From: Mycolicibacterium fallax
GTDB taxonomy: Bacteria > Actinomycetota > Actinomycetes > Mycobacteriales > Mycobacteriaceae
DNA length: 64,000 nt
Direction: 5' to 3'
Assembly (NCBI RefSeq): GCF_010726955.1
Contig: NZ_AP022603.1
Coordinates: 3,968,001 to 4,032,000 of the forward strand
Shown here in pieces: positions 8,499 through 16,795 of the stretch. Numbering within the stretch: the stretch's first letter is position 1; every line of letters starts with the position of its first letter. A model generated the notes under the pieces. It had not been told where the DNA came from, made no database searches, and worked only from the letters and a program-made list of their open reading frames with translations. The translations under genes were made by a program, and so were the position numbers.

Positions 8499-9809
8499 GT
8501 GGCGGACGGTGCCGGTTCCCGCGGCGGTGACGCGGGTGCCGCCACGATCCATGCGATCAGCTATGGCGGAGCCACCACCGCCCCGAGCAAAGCCAACGGA
8601 AACGCCTACGGCGGCAACGGAGGCCTCGGTCAAACCGAGGGCGGCGTCGGAGGCGAGGGTGGCAGCGGCGGCAACGCCGACATCAACGCCCTAAACGGTG
8701 GGGAAGCCACCGCACTCGGTGAGGGGGTCCGAGGCGGTGCAGGCGGCACCGGCACCGGGACGGGGCTCAACCCGCGTGATGGCGACGGCGAGATTACGGT
8801 CCTTGAACGCGGCGGCGGGGCGGGCGGCGCCATGACGGTGACAGCCACCGCCGGTGGCAGCACCGCCACCGGCACAGGGACGGGCGGCGGGGGCGGAAAC
8901 GCCACCGGACTCAACAGTCTCGGTGGTGCCGGCAGTTCCGGGACCATCACCGCGTCCGGCGTTGGCAGTACGGCCCGCGGCACCATTACGGCCGTAACTG
9001 GGGGTACTGCCAACGGAGCCAACAGCCTCGGTGGTGCGGCCGGGGCGGGCAGCATCACCGCCTCGGGCGTCAGCAGCACGGCCGGCGGCACCGCGTCCGG
9101 TGGCCGCGGCGGAAACGCCGAGGATGCCGGCAGCACGGGTGGTTCTGGCGCGAACGGGTACGTCGCGGCGGGGGGCTCGGGCAGCCAGGCCTCCGGAACA
9201 GCGACGGGCGGTGCCGGCGGTGACGCCGCGAACGGCGGAGTCGCTAACGCCACCAATACCGGCCAGGGCCGGATCCGGGCATCTGGCGAGAATTCGGTTG
9301 CCGCCGGCACGGCCACCGGCGGCGACGCCGCCCGCGCCGACGGGGTGAACGTGGGGGATAAGGGTGGTCGCGGGGGACAGGGCGAACTCCTGGCCGCCGG
9401 TGCCGGCAGCCAGGTAACGAACGGGACGGTGCAGGGCGGAAAGGGATCGGTCTGGCAGGCCTCCGGCGGCGAGGCCAACATCCGGGCCTACGGGACGTCG
9501 GACACCATCACCGACAGCACGGCCACCGGTGGCGATGCCGCAGAGAAAGGCAAGGGCCGAAGCGCCGAGATCACAACCACGGGCGGTTCAGTGTCGAACA
9601 GCACCGCGGCGGCCGGTGCCAGCAACGAGTACTACAGCGGAGGCGGTGCGGTCTTCAAGGTCAACGGCGGCGGGACAGTGACGGCTAGCACAATCACGGG
9701 CGGTGCTGCCGGTACGGCTGGAAACGGCGGAGACATAACGAAGGAGGCCGCCGGCACCGAGATTTCGGGTCAAACGTTTAGCGGAACCCCCGGTGCCAAC
9801 GCCCCCTGA
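8499..9809 (+). CDS. Glycine-rich PGRS-like repeat protein, 5' end uncertain
   Basis: At least 436 residues built of Gly/Ala/Thr/Ser repeats: GGxGG runs plus a recurring strand-like unit of the type ITASGVGSTARGT or GSQASGTATGG. This suggests a beta-helix or a parallel roll. The C-terminus is ISGQTFSGTPGANAP. No PE domain, signal peptide or anchor is seen. GTG 8499 is the only standard start in the frame, but protein-like sequence continues upstream in the same frame to a stop at 8364-8366 (for example GVWNQIDLGSEAGGYAK), with no ATG, GTG or TTG. The gene has therefore either lost its 5' end or uses an unusual start. Probably a cell-surface or secreted protein if it is expressed. Confidence 0.6.
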   Translation: MADGAGSRGGDAGAATIHAISYGGATTAPSKANGNAYGGNGGLGQTEGGVGGEGGSGGNADINALNGGEATALGEGVRGGAGGTGTGTGLNPRDGDGEITVLERGGGAGGAMTVTATAGGSTATGTGTGGGGGNATGLNSLGGAGSSGTITASGVGSTARGTITAVTGGTANGANSLGGAAGAGSITASGVSSTAGGTASGGRGGNAEDAGSTGGSGANGYVAAGGSGSQASGTATGGAGGDAANGGVANATNTGQGRIRASGENSVAAGTATGGDAARADGVNVGDKGGRGGQGELLAAGAGSQVTNGTVQGGKGSVWQASGGEANIRAYGTSDTITDSTATGGDAAEKGKGRSAEITTTGGSVSNSTAAAGASNEYYSGGGAVFKVNGGGTVTASTITGGAAGTAGNGGDITKEAAGTEISGQTFSGTPGANAP

Positions 9810-9838
9810 CCCCGGGTAGCCGGATCGCTGGCGAGGAA

Positions 9839-9866
9839 GGCTCGGCTGGGAATCATCCAGCCGAGC
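9839..9866 (+). terminator. Hairpin terminator after the glycine-rich gene
   Basis: GGCTCGGCTGG (9839-9849) pairs with CCAGCCGAGC (9857-9866), followed by TTTC. It lies 29 bp past the stop. Confidence 0.65.
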
Positions 9867-9929
9867 TTTCCGCATTCCTGGTGCTCTGCAGAAACAACCT
9901 GCCCGGCGCGTGTCGGGTTTTCCGCCCGC

Positions 9930-10289
9930 TCAGCCCATCACTTCCAGCGGCAGCTCGATCGACCCGTCCGCAGCCCCCACCGAGATCAGATACCGGCCGT
10001 CGACGGGAACGGCCAGTGCCAGCGGCAGCAGCATGAAGCCCACCTCACCGCCGAGGCTGGCCTCGGCGACCGGCACCTGGGCGTGCTGGGGGCCGCCGAC
10101 TGGGCCGGTGACGGTCAGATCGATGGTAGCCGACGTCTCGCCCGGCTCGGAGGAGAGCAGGACGACCAGCATGGGGTTGCAGATACGTTCTTGCCCCGCT
10201 CGGCATTTCGACACCACCCCGCCGGTGACGTTGAGCTTGTTGTCGACGACGGATGCGGATTCGGCGAGCAAGGCGCCAGTGATGATCAC
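9930..10289 (-). CDS. Small conserved protein, resembles DUF6941
   Basis: 119 residues with no signal peptide. The N-terminus (ITGALLAESASVVDNKLNVTGG) has the ADxxxVxxxKLxxxGG look of DUF6941 proteins. The rest is predicted beta-rich with a central Gly/Pro stretch. No catalytic motif is seen; function unknown and the family call is tentative. GTG 10289 is preceded by a -10 at 10296-10301. It is followed, on the same strand side, by the terminator region of the glycine-rich gene. Confidence 0.6.
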   Translation of the reverse strand: MIITGALLAESASVVDNKLNVTGGVVSKCRAGQERICNPMLVVLLSSEPGETSATIDLTVTGPVGGPQHAQVPVAEASLGGEVGFMLLPLALAVPVDGRYLISVGAADGSIELPLEVMG

Positions 10290-10295
10290 TGGATA

Positions 10296-10301
10296 AACCT
10301 A
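10296..10301 (-). promoter_or_regulatory. -10 element (TAGGTT) for a leaderless transcript of the 9930-10289 gene
   Basis: Six nucleotides separate TAGGTT from the GTG start and there is no ribosome-binding site. Confidence 0.45.
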
Positions 10302-10399
10302 CCCGAAGACGCTGCCCATCCGAGGGATGATGGCCGTCGTCAATCGCGAAATATCAAGGATTGGAACGCGATTCGACACCGCACCGCGGATGCAGCGGC

Positions 10400-11299
10400 T
10401 CATTCCCCCGGGCTGGACGACGAGGATCGGCGCGGCCGGAGACCGTCGATGGCCCTGCGGACCGACCGTTCGATGTCGCGGACCGCCGACTGTGCGCGCT
10501 CGGTGATCCGCTTGCCGATCTCCGAGCCGGACGAGCGGTTGGGGCCGTCGGCGCCCTCGGCGTCGTCGGCGTCGGCCTTGGCCGCCGGGCCGGGCAGCGG
10601 CCACAGCGCGCGGCGGTCGGGGCGCTTTGCCTTGGTCCGCAGGCTGCCGGGGTCCGAGGCCGCCAGCTCGCCGGCGGCTTCGGGATCGATCGTCGCCGCA
10701 GCGGGACCGGGCTCGCTCGCCGGATTGGGTTCGGACTGGGCGGGCACCTCGCTGGGCTCGGCCGGGCCGTCGAGGCTCGGATCGATGTCCGGGGTGGGGC
10801 CCGACGCGGGATTCGGCGATTCGGCCGGCTCGCGGGCCGGGGGAGTCGGGGCACTGGGCCCGCCGGCGACGCCCTCGAGCAACCCGCCGACGTCGTGCTT
10901 GCGTGAATCGGGTCCCTCGGAGATCGCCAGGCCCGGCGGCACGGCCGGTCGCCGGTTCGACGGGACGGTATCGGTGTCGGGGCCGTCCAGCGCCAGGTTG
11001 GCGAGCACCGAGGCCACGTCGTCGGGAGCGGTGGCGGTCCGGTCGGGGGTACCCGGCGCGGTCACGTCCGCGGCTGCTCCGGCGCCGGGAGTCGAGAGGT
11101 CCGCGGAGCCCTTCTCGGACTGCGCGATGGCGCGGTAGAGGCTGGCCGAATCGATGTCGAGTGCGGTCGGGTCGACGTCGACGGTGCGCTGCGGAACGGC
11201 GATGTCGTCGGGCATGAGGCTGATCGGGCCAAGGGAGATCGCCGCGGCGACCAGGATCGATATCCCGGCGCCGACGCATGCGCGCGCAGAATTCTGCAC
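10400..11299 (-). CDS. Exported or membrane-anchored Pro/Asp-rich protein of unknown function
   Basis: 299 residues. A hydrophobic N-terminal segment (ISILVAAAISLGPISLMP, about residues 13-30) is either a signal peptide or an anchor. The middle is disordered and rich in Pro, Ala, Asp and Glu (about residues 60-230). The last 50 residues are strongly basic and Ser-rich (KRITERAQSAVRDIERSVRR, then RPRRSSSSSP). No known domain. The same plan is seen at 11461-13383 and 18862-20145. Confidence 0.6.
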   Translation of the reverse strand: MQNSARACVGAGISILVAAAISLGPISLMPDDIAVPQRTVDVDPTALDIDSASLYRAIAQSEKGSADLSTPGAGAAADVTAPGTPDRTATAPDDVASVLANLALDGPDTDTVPSNRRPAVPPGLAISEGPDSRKHDVGGLLEGVAGGPSAPTPPAREPAESPNPASGPTPDIDPSLDGPAEPSEVPAQSEPNPASEPGPAAATIDPEAAGELAASDPGSLRTKAKRPDRRALWPLPGPAAKADADDAEGADGPNRSSGSEIGKRITERAQSAVRDIERSVRRAIDGLRPRRSSSSSPGE

Positions 11300-11411
11300 G
11301 GGCCCCCCATTGGCTGCAGTCTTAGTGGCCTCTTCATTCTAGCTGAGTGGCCGCTGAGAAAGAACGGCTAATTTGATTTGCTGGCCGCTGCGGCGAATCG
11401 GGACAGCAACA

Positions 11412-11440
11412 GGGGCCCTTCCGCGGTGCGGAAGGGCCCC
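11412..11440 (-). terminator. Very stable hairpin after the 11461-13383 gene
   Basis: GGGGCCCTTCCGC (11412-11424) pairs perfectly with GCGGAAGGGCCCC (11428-11440) over a 3-base loop, 20 bp past the stop. There is no U tract, as is common for mycobacterial terminators. Confidence 0.65.
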
Positions 11441-11460
11441 CTGAGAACCCTGGATTATCG

Positions 11461-13383
11461 TCAGCTGGCCTTGTCGGACTCAACCGTGGAGGTCGAGCCG
11501 CCGCCGGAATCGCCGCGCATCGTCTTCTTGAACTCCTGGCGGGCGCTGGTCACGCTCTGCTGCAGTTGCGTGCCGGCGTCGCGGAGCCCGCCCGCGATGG
11601 TCTTCGGCGCCTTAGCCACCCCGCGGATCGTGCCCTCGACATCACCCCGCATCGCCGGGTCGACGATGTCCTTGCCCGCCTGGGTGAAGGCGGCGGCGGT
11701 GGTGCGCCCGGCCTTGTTCACGCCCCGGCGCAGTTCGCCCGCCGCCCGCATGGTCGCGCGCGGAGCCCGACGGAGCGCGGTCGCGCCATCGGAGTCGGCG
11801 GCGAGCATCGCGGTGAAGGACTCCACCGTCAACGACTCGCGCTTGGCCTGCGGATCCTGGTCCGCCACATCCTGCAGCGCGGAGAGGTCGCCTTCGGGCG
11901 TGATCTCTTCCTGCACAACGGGATCGGCCGGCACGCTCGATTGTTGGTACATGCGTGCCGGAGCCGGCGGCTGGACACCGAGAGCGTCGGTGAGTGCGCC
12001 GCGGGCCTCGCCGGTGAGGTGAAGCGCCTCAGCGTCGAGGTCCTTGATCGCGTCGTCGGCCTTGTCCAGGCCTTCGCCAACGGTCGTGCCGACGTCGTTG
12101 ATGGCGGCGTTCATCTTGGTGGCGAACTCCGATGGTGCGTTGGCGATCTCGTCCTCGACGCCGATCGCCTTCAGGATCCTCGTTGCGGCGGTGCCGATGG
12201 CGGTGTTGAGGCCGGGCAGAGCCGTCATCGCCCCACCGAGGACCGGTATGACCGCGGCCCCCAGGGAAATCCGCGCCATGGTCGTCATCGTCGTGATGCC
12301 GCCGTCGACCACGTTGAGTCCACCGTTGCCGAGCGACCACAGCGCTGCGGCATAGCTTTGCGGGCTGAGGGGGTCCGCACCGATCGCCCCCAATGCGCCG
12401 GTCAGCGCCGATGATGTCGCCCCGATGATGACCGGGAACCCGGTGTCGATCCAATAGTCATCGTACGGATCATCGGGTGTCCCGTTGTCGTCCATGGCGT
12501 TGCCGGTCAGCACACCGGTGGCGACCAGGGCGGCGACCAGCGGTGCGTTGAGCACCGGGTTGGCCGATGCCAATACCGCGAGTGTCGGCTGAATGGTCGC
12601 CGTGCGAATCGCGCCGACCAGCGCGCCGAGCACCTCGTTCTCATTGGTGGCCAGCAGTTCGGTGGCACCCAGGGCACTGTCGGCGCCGCCCAGCGCCGCA
12701 GAGGCGAGGCCCTGGCCCGCGCCGATCCCGATCACCGGAAGGCCGAATACCGGGAACATCAGGTCGGCGGCGCCGTCGTTGACGCCGAGCGCGAAGTTCG
12801 CCCCGATTCCAAGCGGGGCTTGAAGCGCGCCCAGATAGCTGGCCGCGCTGGTCGGGTCGTTGATGATGCCCGCCACGGCGGTGAGCGCCGCCGTCAGCGA
12901 ATACGTCAGTGCCTGCGCGAGGACCTCCTGCCCGTTCACGTTGGAGTCGTTGACCACATCGAGTGCGTCCTGCAGGGGATCCCCCAAATCCCCCAGGGCG
13001 GTCAGGATGCCGTTGCCGACACTCTCGAACAGGCCCTGCAACTCCGGCGATCCCGAGGACGCGGCAGTCAGCGCGCTCCACAGCGTGTAGTTGACGTCGA
13101 TGACCTGGTTGAGCAGGCCGGCGACCGTGGTGAACGGCGCCAGAGTCAGCGAGTCGGCGTACGGCCCGATGACGTCGGTGACGGTCGACGTCAACTGCTC
13201 GACGACGGCGTCGATGTCCTTCGGCTTGATCAGTGCGGCCAGTCGCACCGGCGATGACGCGGAGTACGGCACCAGGACCGTCTCGTTGTGCTGCGGCGGC
13301 AGGCTCAGCGGAGTCAGCGCGATTGCTCCCGCGGCCGTGCACGCCACCCCGGCGGTCAGATAGGACCGAATGGAAATCCCCAT
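11461..13383 (-). CDS. Large exported Ala/Gly-rich protein of unknown function
   Basis: 640 residues. Signal peptide at residues 1-30 (RSYLTAGVACTAAGAIALTP), then a Pro/Gln stretch. Residues ~45-410 are a long, moderately hydrophobic, Ala/Leu/Gly-rich body with several segments that could insert into a membrane (such as FGLPVIGIGAGQGLASAAL). Residues ~420-640 are charged and probably coiled, ending in a Ser/Asp-rich tail. An acidic loop NGTPDDPYDDYW near residue 310 could bind calcium. GGGGG lies upstream of the ATG. It resembles the exported protein at 18862-20145 in its signal peptide and tail. Probably envelope-associated; no domain recognised. Confidence 0.65.
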   Translation of the reverse strand: MGISIRSYLTAGVACTAAGAIALTPLSLPPQHNETVLVPYSASSPVRLAALIKPKDIDAVVEQLTSTVTDVIGPYADSLTLAPFTTVAGLLNQVIDVNYTLWSALTAASSGSPELQGLFESVGNGILTALGDLGDPLQDALDVVNDSNVNGQEVLAQALTYSLTAALTAVAGIINDPTSAASYLGALQAPLGIGANFALGVNDGAADLMFPVFGLPVIGIGAGQGLASAALGGADSALGATELLATNENEVLGALVGAIRTATIQPTLAVLASANPVLNAPLVAALVATGVLTGNAMDDNGTPDDPYDDYWIDTGFPVIIGATSSALTGALGAIGADPLSPQSYAAALWSLGNGGLNVVDGGITTMTTMARISLGAAVIPVLGGAMTALPGLNTAIGTAATRILKAIGVEDEIANAPSEFATKMNAAINDVGTTVGEGLDKADDAIKDLDAEALHLTGEARGALTDALGVQPPAPARMYQQSSVPADPVVQEEITPEGDLSALQDVADQDPQAKRESLTVESFTAMLAADSDGATALRRAPRATMRAAGELRRGVNKAGRTTAAAFTQAGKDIVDPAMRGDVEGTIRGVAKAPKTIAGGLRDAGTQLQQSVTSARQEFKKTMRGDSGGGSTSTVESDKAS

Positions 13384-13509
13384 GATGTAAAACCCCCTAT
13401 ATCGGTTGTACCGATGCTGAGATCGTAACCCCGGTGTCTCAGTTTCAGCTCAGATTTTCGGCAATTTTTGGTAGTTGATTGTGGAACCAATTGGGGGAGG
13501 TAAATGTGG

Positions 13510-13544
13510 GTCTGCGCCGGGGTGGTGAATAGGTCGGCGCAGAC
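13510..13544. terminator. Hairpin 1 of a cluster (GTCTGCGCCG / CGGCGCAGAC)
   Basis: A perfect 10-bp stem, 13510-13519 with 13535-13544. It is either a second terminator for the 13702-14562 gene or part of the leader of the 11461-13383 gene's upstream region. Confidence 0.4.
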
Positions 13545-13550
13545 GACGGC

Positions 13551-13591
13551 GGGGTGATGGAACACGTTTTCGGTACGTGCTCCATCACCCC
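13551..13591. terminator. Hairpin 2 of a cluster, 17-bp stem
   Basis: 13551-13567 (GGGGTGATGGAACACGT) pairs with 13575-13591 with one mismatch over a 7-base loop. It is the most stable structure in the cluster. Confidence 0.5.
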
Positions 13592-13636
13592 TGGGGGGCG
13601 ATAGCGAGCCTGTTCGAATCAATTCGCGCAGCGTTG

Positions 13637-13688
13637 AATTTCCGGTGTCGGCGCAAAACTAAGTGGTTTCTGCGCCGACATCGGAATT
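13637..13688 (-). terminator. Hairpin 3 of a cluster, adjacent to the 13702-14562 stop
   Basis: AATTTCCGGTGTCGGCGCA pairs with TGCGCCGACATCGGAATT (about 16 paired bases, small mismatches). It lies 14 bp beyond the stop, where a terminator is expected. Confidence 0.55.
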
Positions 13689-13701
13689 GCGTCGGCAACG
13701 G

Positions 13702-14562
13702 CTACTTGAACTTGATGCCGAACTTCTGCTGCACCGCGGTCTTGTTGCTGCCGCCGGCGGTGATGGCGGTGGCACCGGGTCCGGGGCCGGCCGTCGCGGT
13801 GTTGCTCTTGCCGCCGATGTTGATCGCGGTGTTCAGGCCGATGTTGCTGAGCTTGAACGGCTTGCTCATGTCGAGATTGTTGGTCGCCGTCACCCTGTTG
13901 CCGGTGCCGCCGACGTTGAGGGCGCGGTTGAGCCCGCCGGCCGCCTGCACGATGGCGCCCTTGCCGCCGAGGTTGGCGGCCAGGTTGCCGATCCCGGAGG
14001 CCTGCACCACGTTGAACCCGGCCGGCACCGGCACGTTATTGGGATCGTCGAGATCGTCGGGGTCGATGGTGCCCCCGGTGATGTCGCCGTCGCCCACGTT
14101 CAGGGCCACATTTCCGGTGCCCTGCCCGACGACGAAGGCGTTCTTGCCCAGGTTGAGGGCGAGGTTTCCGGTGCCGGCCGCCACGGCGACGCTGTTGTCG
14201 CCCTGTGTCGCGGCGACATTCAGCGCCCCGCCGGCGACCGCAACGGAGTCTTTCCCGTTGGCGTAGGCGAGGTTGAAGGTGCCGACGGCCAGAGCCGTCG
14301 CGTTCTCCCCGACGGCGACCGCACCGTTGGCGACGCCCTGCGACTTGGCCTGAGCGCCGTTGCCGACCCCCACCGCGAAACTGGAGGCGGTGCTGTCACA
14401 GCCGCTGCCGACCTTGACCCCGCTGATCGATGCGCAACTGGCGCTGGCGGTGCCCGACGCGGCGATCGCGCCGGCGGCCAATGCTCCCGATACCGCTGCC
14501 AGCATGACGGTCCCGGTGATTCCGGTCCGGGCCTGCCGGTGATTTCCCCCGTGCTTGTTCAT
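13702..14562 (-). CDS. Secreted repeat protein with YadA-head-like beta-roll repeats (1 of a tandem pair)
   Basis: 286 residues from the ATG at 14562, which has GGGGAGGG upstream. Signal peptide to about residue 41, ending near SASC. Then a two-cysteine motif shared with its neighbour, SCASISGVKVGSGC. The body is short repeats of about 12-16 residues such as NGAVAVGENATALAVG, DNSVAVAAGTGNLALNLG and KNAFVVGQGTGNVALNVG. This AVGxNAxAxG pattern resembles the head repeats of YadA-type adhesins (Hep_Hag), which fold as a left-handed parallel beta-roll. No membrane anchor is visible, so it is probably released or bound to the wall. It ends in a basic strand (KFGIKFK). Function unknown. It may be an adhesin- or ice-binding-like scaffold, which is inference only. 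Confidence 0.7.
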   Translation of the reverse strand: MNKHGGNHRQARTGITGTVMLAAVSGALAAGAIAASGTASASCASISGVKVGSGCDSTASSFAVGVGNGAQAKSQGVANGAVAVGENATALAVGTFNLAYANGKDSVAVAGGALNVAATQGDNSVAVAAGTGNLALNLGKNAFVVGQGTGNVALNVGDGDITGGTIDPDDLDDPNNVPVPAGFNVVQASGIGNLAANLGGKGAIVQAAGGLNRALNVGGTGNRVTATNNLDMSKPFKLSNIGLNTAINIGGKSNTATAGPGPGATAITAGGSNKTAVQQKFGIKFK

Positions 14563-14610
14563 GATGTGCTGCCCTCCCCTGAGCAGGATTCGTGCAAATC
14601 GTGTGGAGAC

Positions 14611-14649
14611 ACCCGGTGGGGCCTGGAGATCTCCACGCCCCACCGGGGT
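14611..14649 (-). terminator. Hairpin between the two repeat-protein genes
   Basis: CCCGGTGGGGC (14612-14622) pairs perfectly with GCCCCACCGGG (14637-14647). It lies 45 bp past the stop of the upstream gene (14694) and 49 bp before the next start, so the two genes are probably separate transcription units. Confidence 0.55.
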
Positions 14650-14693
14650 AGTTCCGTCGTGCCGCGAGCCTCAGCTCACCGGATGGGTGTCGA

Positions 14694-15620
14694 TCAGGGC
14701 AGCTTCACCTTGTTGACGGTGATGCCGGGCTTGTCGCGGGTGATGGCGTTGGCTCCGGTGTTGTTGCTGCCGCCGAGGTTGCCGGCGACGGCGCCCGGGC
14801 CCTTGGTCGCGACCACCTCGTTGTGGTTGCCGAAGACGCTGAACGCGGTATTCAACCCGGGCTTCTTCGAGACGGGGCCGGTGGCTTCGGTGCGAGCCAC
14901 GACTTGGTTCCCATCCCCTCCGACCTGAAGCGCATTGTTCAGAGCGTCGTAGGCGCCGACCGAGTTACCCTTGCCTCCCAGGTTGGTGGCGCCATTGAGG
15001 ATGCCGCCGGCAACGACTCCGTTGTTCTCGCCGCCGACGTTGATCGCCCGGTTGCCGATTCCTTGAGCTAGCACAGCCGTCTGCTGGCCTGCACCAAGGC
15101 CGGTGCCCTTTCCGAAGAGGTTGAGCGCCAGGTTCCCGATTCCGGGCGTGCTGCCGCCGCCGCTGTCGGCGTAGGCCACGCTGTAGTCGCCGACGGTCAT
15201 CGCCACATTGCCGGTGTCAGACTTGGTATCTCCAGCCCGCGCAAACGCATACTTGCCCTGCGCGACGGCCAGATTCAGGTTGCCCTGCGTATAGGCCTCC
15301 GCGTTCTCGCCGTTTGCGTACGACAGATTGAAGTTGCCGTCGGATACCGCCTTGGCGCCGGTGCCGACCGCGATCGCACCGCTGCCGACGCCCTTGGCGT
15401 CGGCGGTGGCGATGTTACCCACACCCACCGAATAGTTGCCGACGGTGCTCTTGCAGTCGGAGGACCCCACCTTGACCCCGCTGATCGAGGCGCAGCTGGC
15501 GCTGGCCGGCGCCGACAGGGTCAGGGCCCCGACGGTCAGGGCGCCGGAGGCGAGCGCGGCCAGCAGGGCCGCTCCGCGCAATGTGGTTTTGCCCCCCGTG
15601 GCGAGCTTGTGATTGGTCAT
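14694..15620 (-). CDS. Secreted repeat protein with YadA-head-like beta-roll repeats (2 of a tandem pair)
   Basis: 308 residues from the ATG at 15620 (GGGGG upstream); the open frame runs further back, but without signal-peptide features. Signal peptide to about residue 40 (LTLSAPASASC), then SCASISGVKVGSSDC as in the neighbour. Repeats include GSGAIAVGTGAKAVSDG, NFNLSYANGENAEAYTQG, GIGNLALNLFG and GIGNRAINVGG. The C-terminal part has Asn-rich turns (GGENNGVVAGG, GGSNNTGANA) and ends in NKVKLP. Clearly a paralogue of 13702-14562 by tandem duplication followed by much divergence. Predicted extracellular, function unknown. Confidence 0.7.
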   Translation of the reverse strand: MTNHKLATGGKTTLRGAALLAALASGALTVGALTLSAPASASCASISGVKVGSSDCKSTVGNYSVGVGNIATADAKGVGSGAIAVGTGAKAVSDGNFNLSYANGENAEAYTQGNLNLAVAQGKYAFARAGDTKSDTGNVAMTVGDYSVAYADSGGGSTPGIGNLALNLFGKGTGLGAGQQTAVLAQGIGNRAINVGGENNGVVAGGILNGATNLGGKGNSVGAYDALNNALQVGGDGNQVVARTEATGPVSKKPGLNTAFSVFGNHNEVVATKGPGAVAGNLGGSNNTGANAITRDKPGITVNKVKLP

Positions 15621-16154
15621 GATTGCCCCCTTTGAAATGGACGCCGGTGCGGCGCAATTGCAAAAGTTACGCCCGACCTGAGAGGCAGAGAAGTGTTCCC
15701 GGGGCATCGAATTTGCGATGTTTGCGGCCGAAAAGATCTGGTATTGCAAACGCAAATAAATTTCGAACGAGTCGAATAGCACATATTGGCGATGTGAAGT
15801 ATGCCAAGTTATGCCCGCAAATTAGTGTGGCTACCATTGGTTCGGTCGAGACCGTCCCGTGATCGGCGCTGCGGGCGATTGTCGAACCGGCGAGAATGGC
15901 GTACTCGCAGGTGCGCCGCGCATCGCGAACGCGCCGAGATGGATCTGAGATCGGCGGTCCAGCGCGAGCCGGCAACGTCATGCTTAGCCGAACTGCATTT
16001 CACCAAGTCTGATTATGTCCAGAATTCGGGCAAGTAGTGACTACTCGGCCCGCGGGCGGACGGGTGTGGATTCACTGAGAGCAATGGACGGCATCGGCGA
16101 GCCATCGGGGCGCTCTGGGGCCCCAGTGCCCGGTCACGGGCACTGGGCCTGCAG
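15621..16154. other. Intergenic region without a recognisable gene
   Basis: AT-richer than its surroundings between 15660 and 16070. It must hold the promoter of the 14694-15620 gene. No long repeat, RNA gene or convincing short gene seen. Confidence 0.5.
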
Positions 16155-16700
16155 TCAGGCCCCCGCCTCGGCGGCCAAGGGTGCGGTCTCCTCGGGCGCG
16201 GCCTCGGCCTGCGGGGCTGCGGCGTCTTCGGGGGCGGCGTCCGCCTCGTCGGGCAGCGGCGCCGGACCCGGCGTCAACTGGAACGGTGCCCACAGGCTCG
16301 CGGCCGGCGCATCGCCGCAGCCGCCGGCGAAGTTGAAGCCCATCTGCCCCTCAAGGGTGACGGCATTCCAGGAATAGGTGACCAGGCTCGGCATCTTCGA
16401 GCCGTCGTCGCAGCTGATCGCGTCGGGCCGCTGCACCCGCAGGGTCCAGTAGCCGACCGCCCAGTTCGCCTGGGCCTCCCACGGCGCATTCTCGCCGCCG
16501 GTTTCGGCCACCCGTACGCACTGATTGAACGGCGCGGTGGGCCCGCCGTCGCAGGGCCGGACCGTCCAGGTCGTCGGCTCGCCGCCCATGTCGAAGGTGT
16601 ACTGACCCTCGAAGTCGTTGGCCGCCGCGGGAATTGCGAAGGCCACCGATGCGGTCACGACCGCGCCGGCAAGCGCGATTGCACGCGTCGTTGTCCTCAT
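16155..16700 (-). CDS. Small secreted protein, mycobacterial, acidic Ala/Glu-rich tail
   Basis: 181 residues from the ATG at 16700, with GGAGGGAA upstream. Signal peptide to about residue 28 (AFAIPAAAND). The mature domain (~30-140) has three to four cysteines (RPCDGG, NQCVRV, ISCDDG, GGCGDAP) that could form two disulfides, and several Trp residues. The tail from ~145 is Pro/Glu/Ala-rich. It resembles uncharacterised secreted proteins of mycobacteria that share a W(T/R)VRPCG-type motif. No enzyme motif seen. The next gene, mshB, is divergent. Confidence 0.65.
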   Translation of the reverse strand: MRTTTRAIALAGAVVTASVAFAIPAAANDFEGQYTFDMGGEPTTWTVRPCDGGPTAPFNQCVRVAETGGENAPWEAQANWAVGYWTLRVQRPDAISCDDGSKMPSLVTYSWNAVTLEGQMGFNFAGGCGDAPAASLWAPFQLTPGPAPLPDEADAAPEDAAAPQAEAAPEETAPLAAEAGA

Positions 16701-16783
16701 GATTCCCTCCGATGTCGTCGCCCCGGGTGAGTATCGCATGGCGCCGGTGGGCGGGAGCCGCGATGGGGCGAGTGAAACCTGGC

Positions 16784-16789
16784 TACCCT
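16784..16789 (+). promoter_or_regulatory. -10 element (TACCCT) for leaderless mshB
   Basis: Six nucleotides before the ATG at 16796, no ribosome-binding site. It supports this start over the longer open frame beginning at 16712. Confidence 0.5.
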
Positions 16790-16795
16790 GATCGC

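Larger units (their letters stand above)
13384..13701. other. Intergenic region with three strong hairpins
   Basis: No gene. It holds stem-loops at 13510-13544, 13551-13591 and 13637-13688, plus the promoter region of the 11461-13383 gene near 13390-13480. Confidence 0.6.

Noticed and set aside
8630-9481. Pro-rich protein on the minus strand opposite the glycine-rich gene
   Set aside because: Pro/Ala antisense of Gly/Ala repeats is expected by composition; no start signal or domain.
8367-9809. True PE_PGRS protein
   Set aside because: No PE domain and no YxxxD/E secretion signal is visible upstream; only the Gly-rich repeats are similar.
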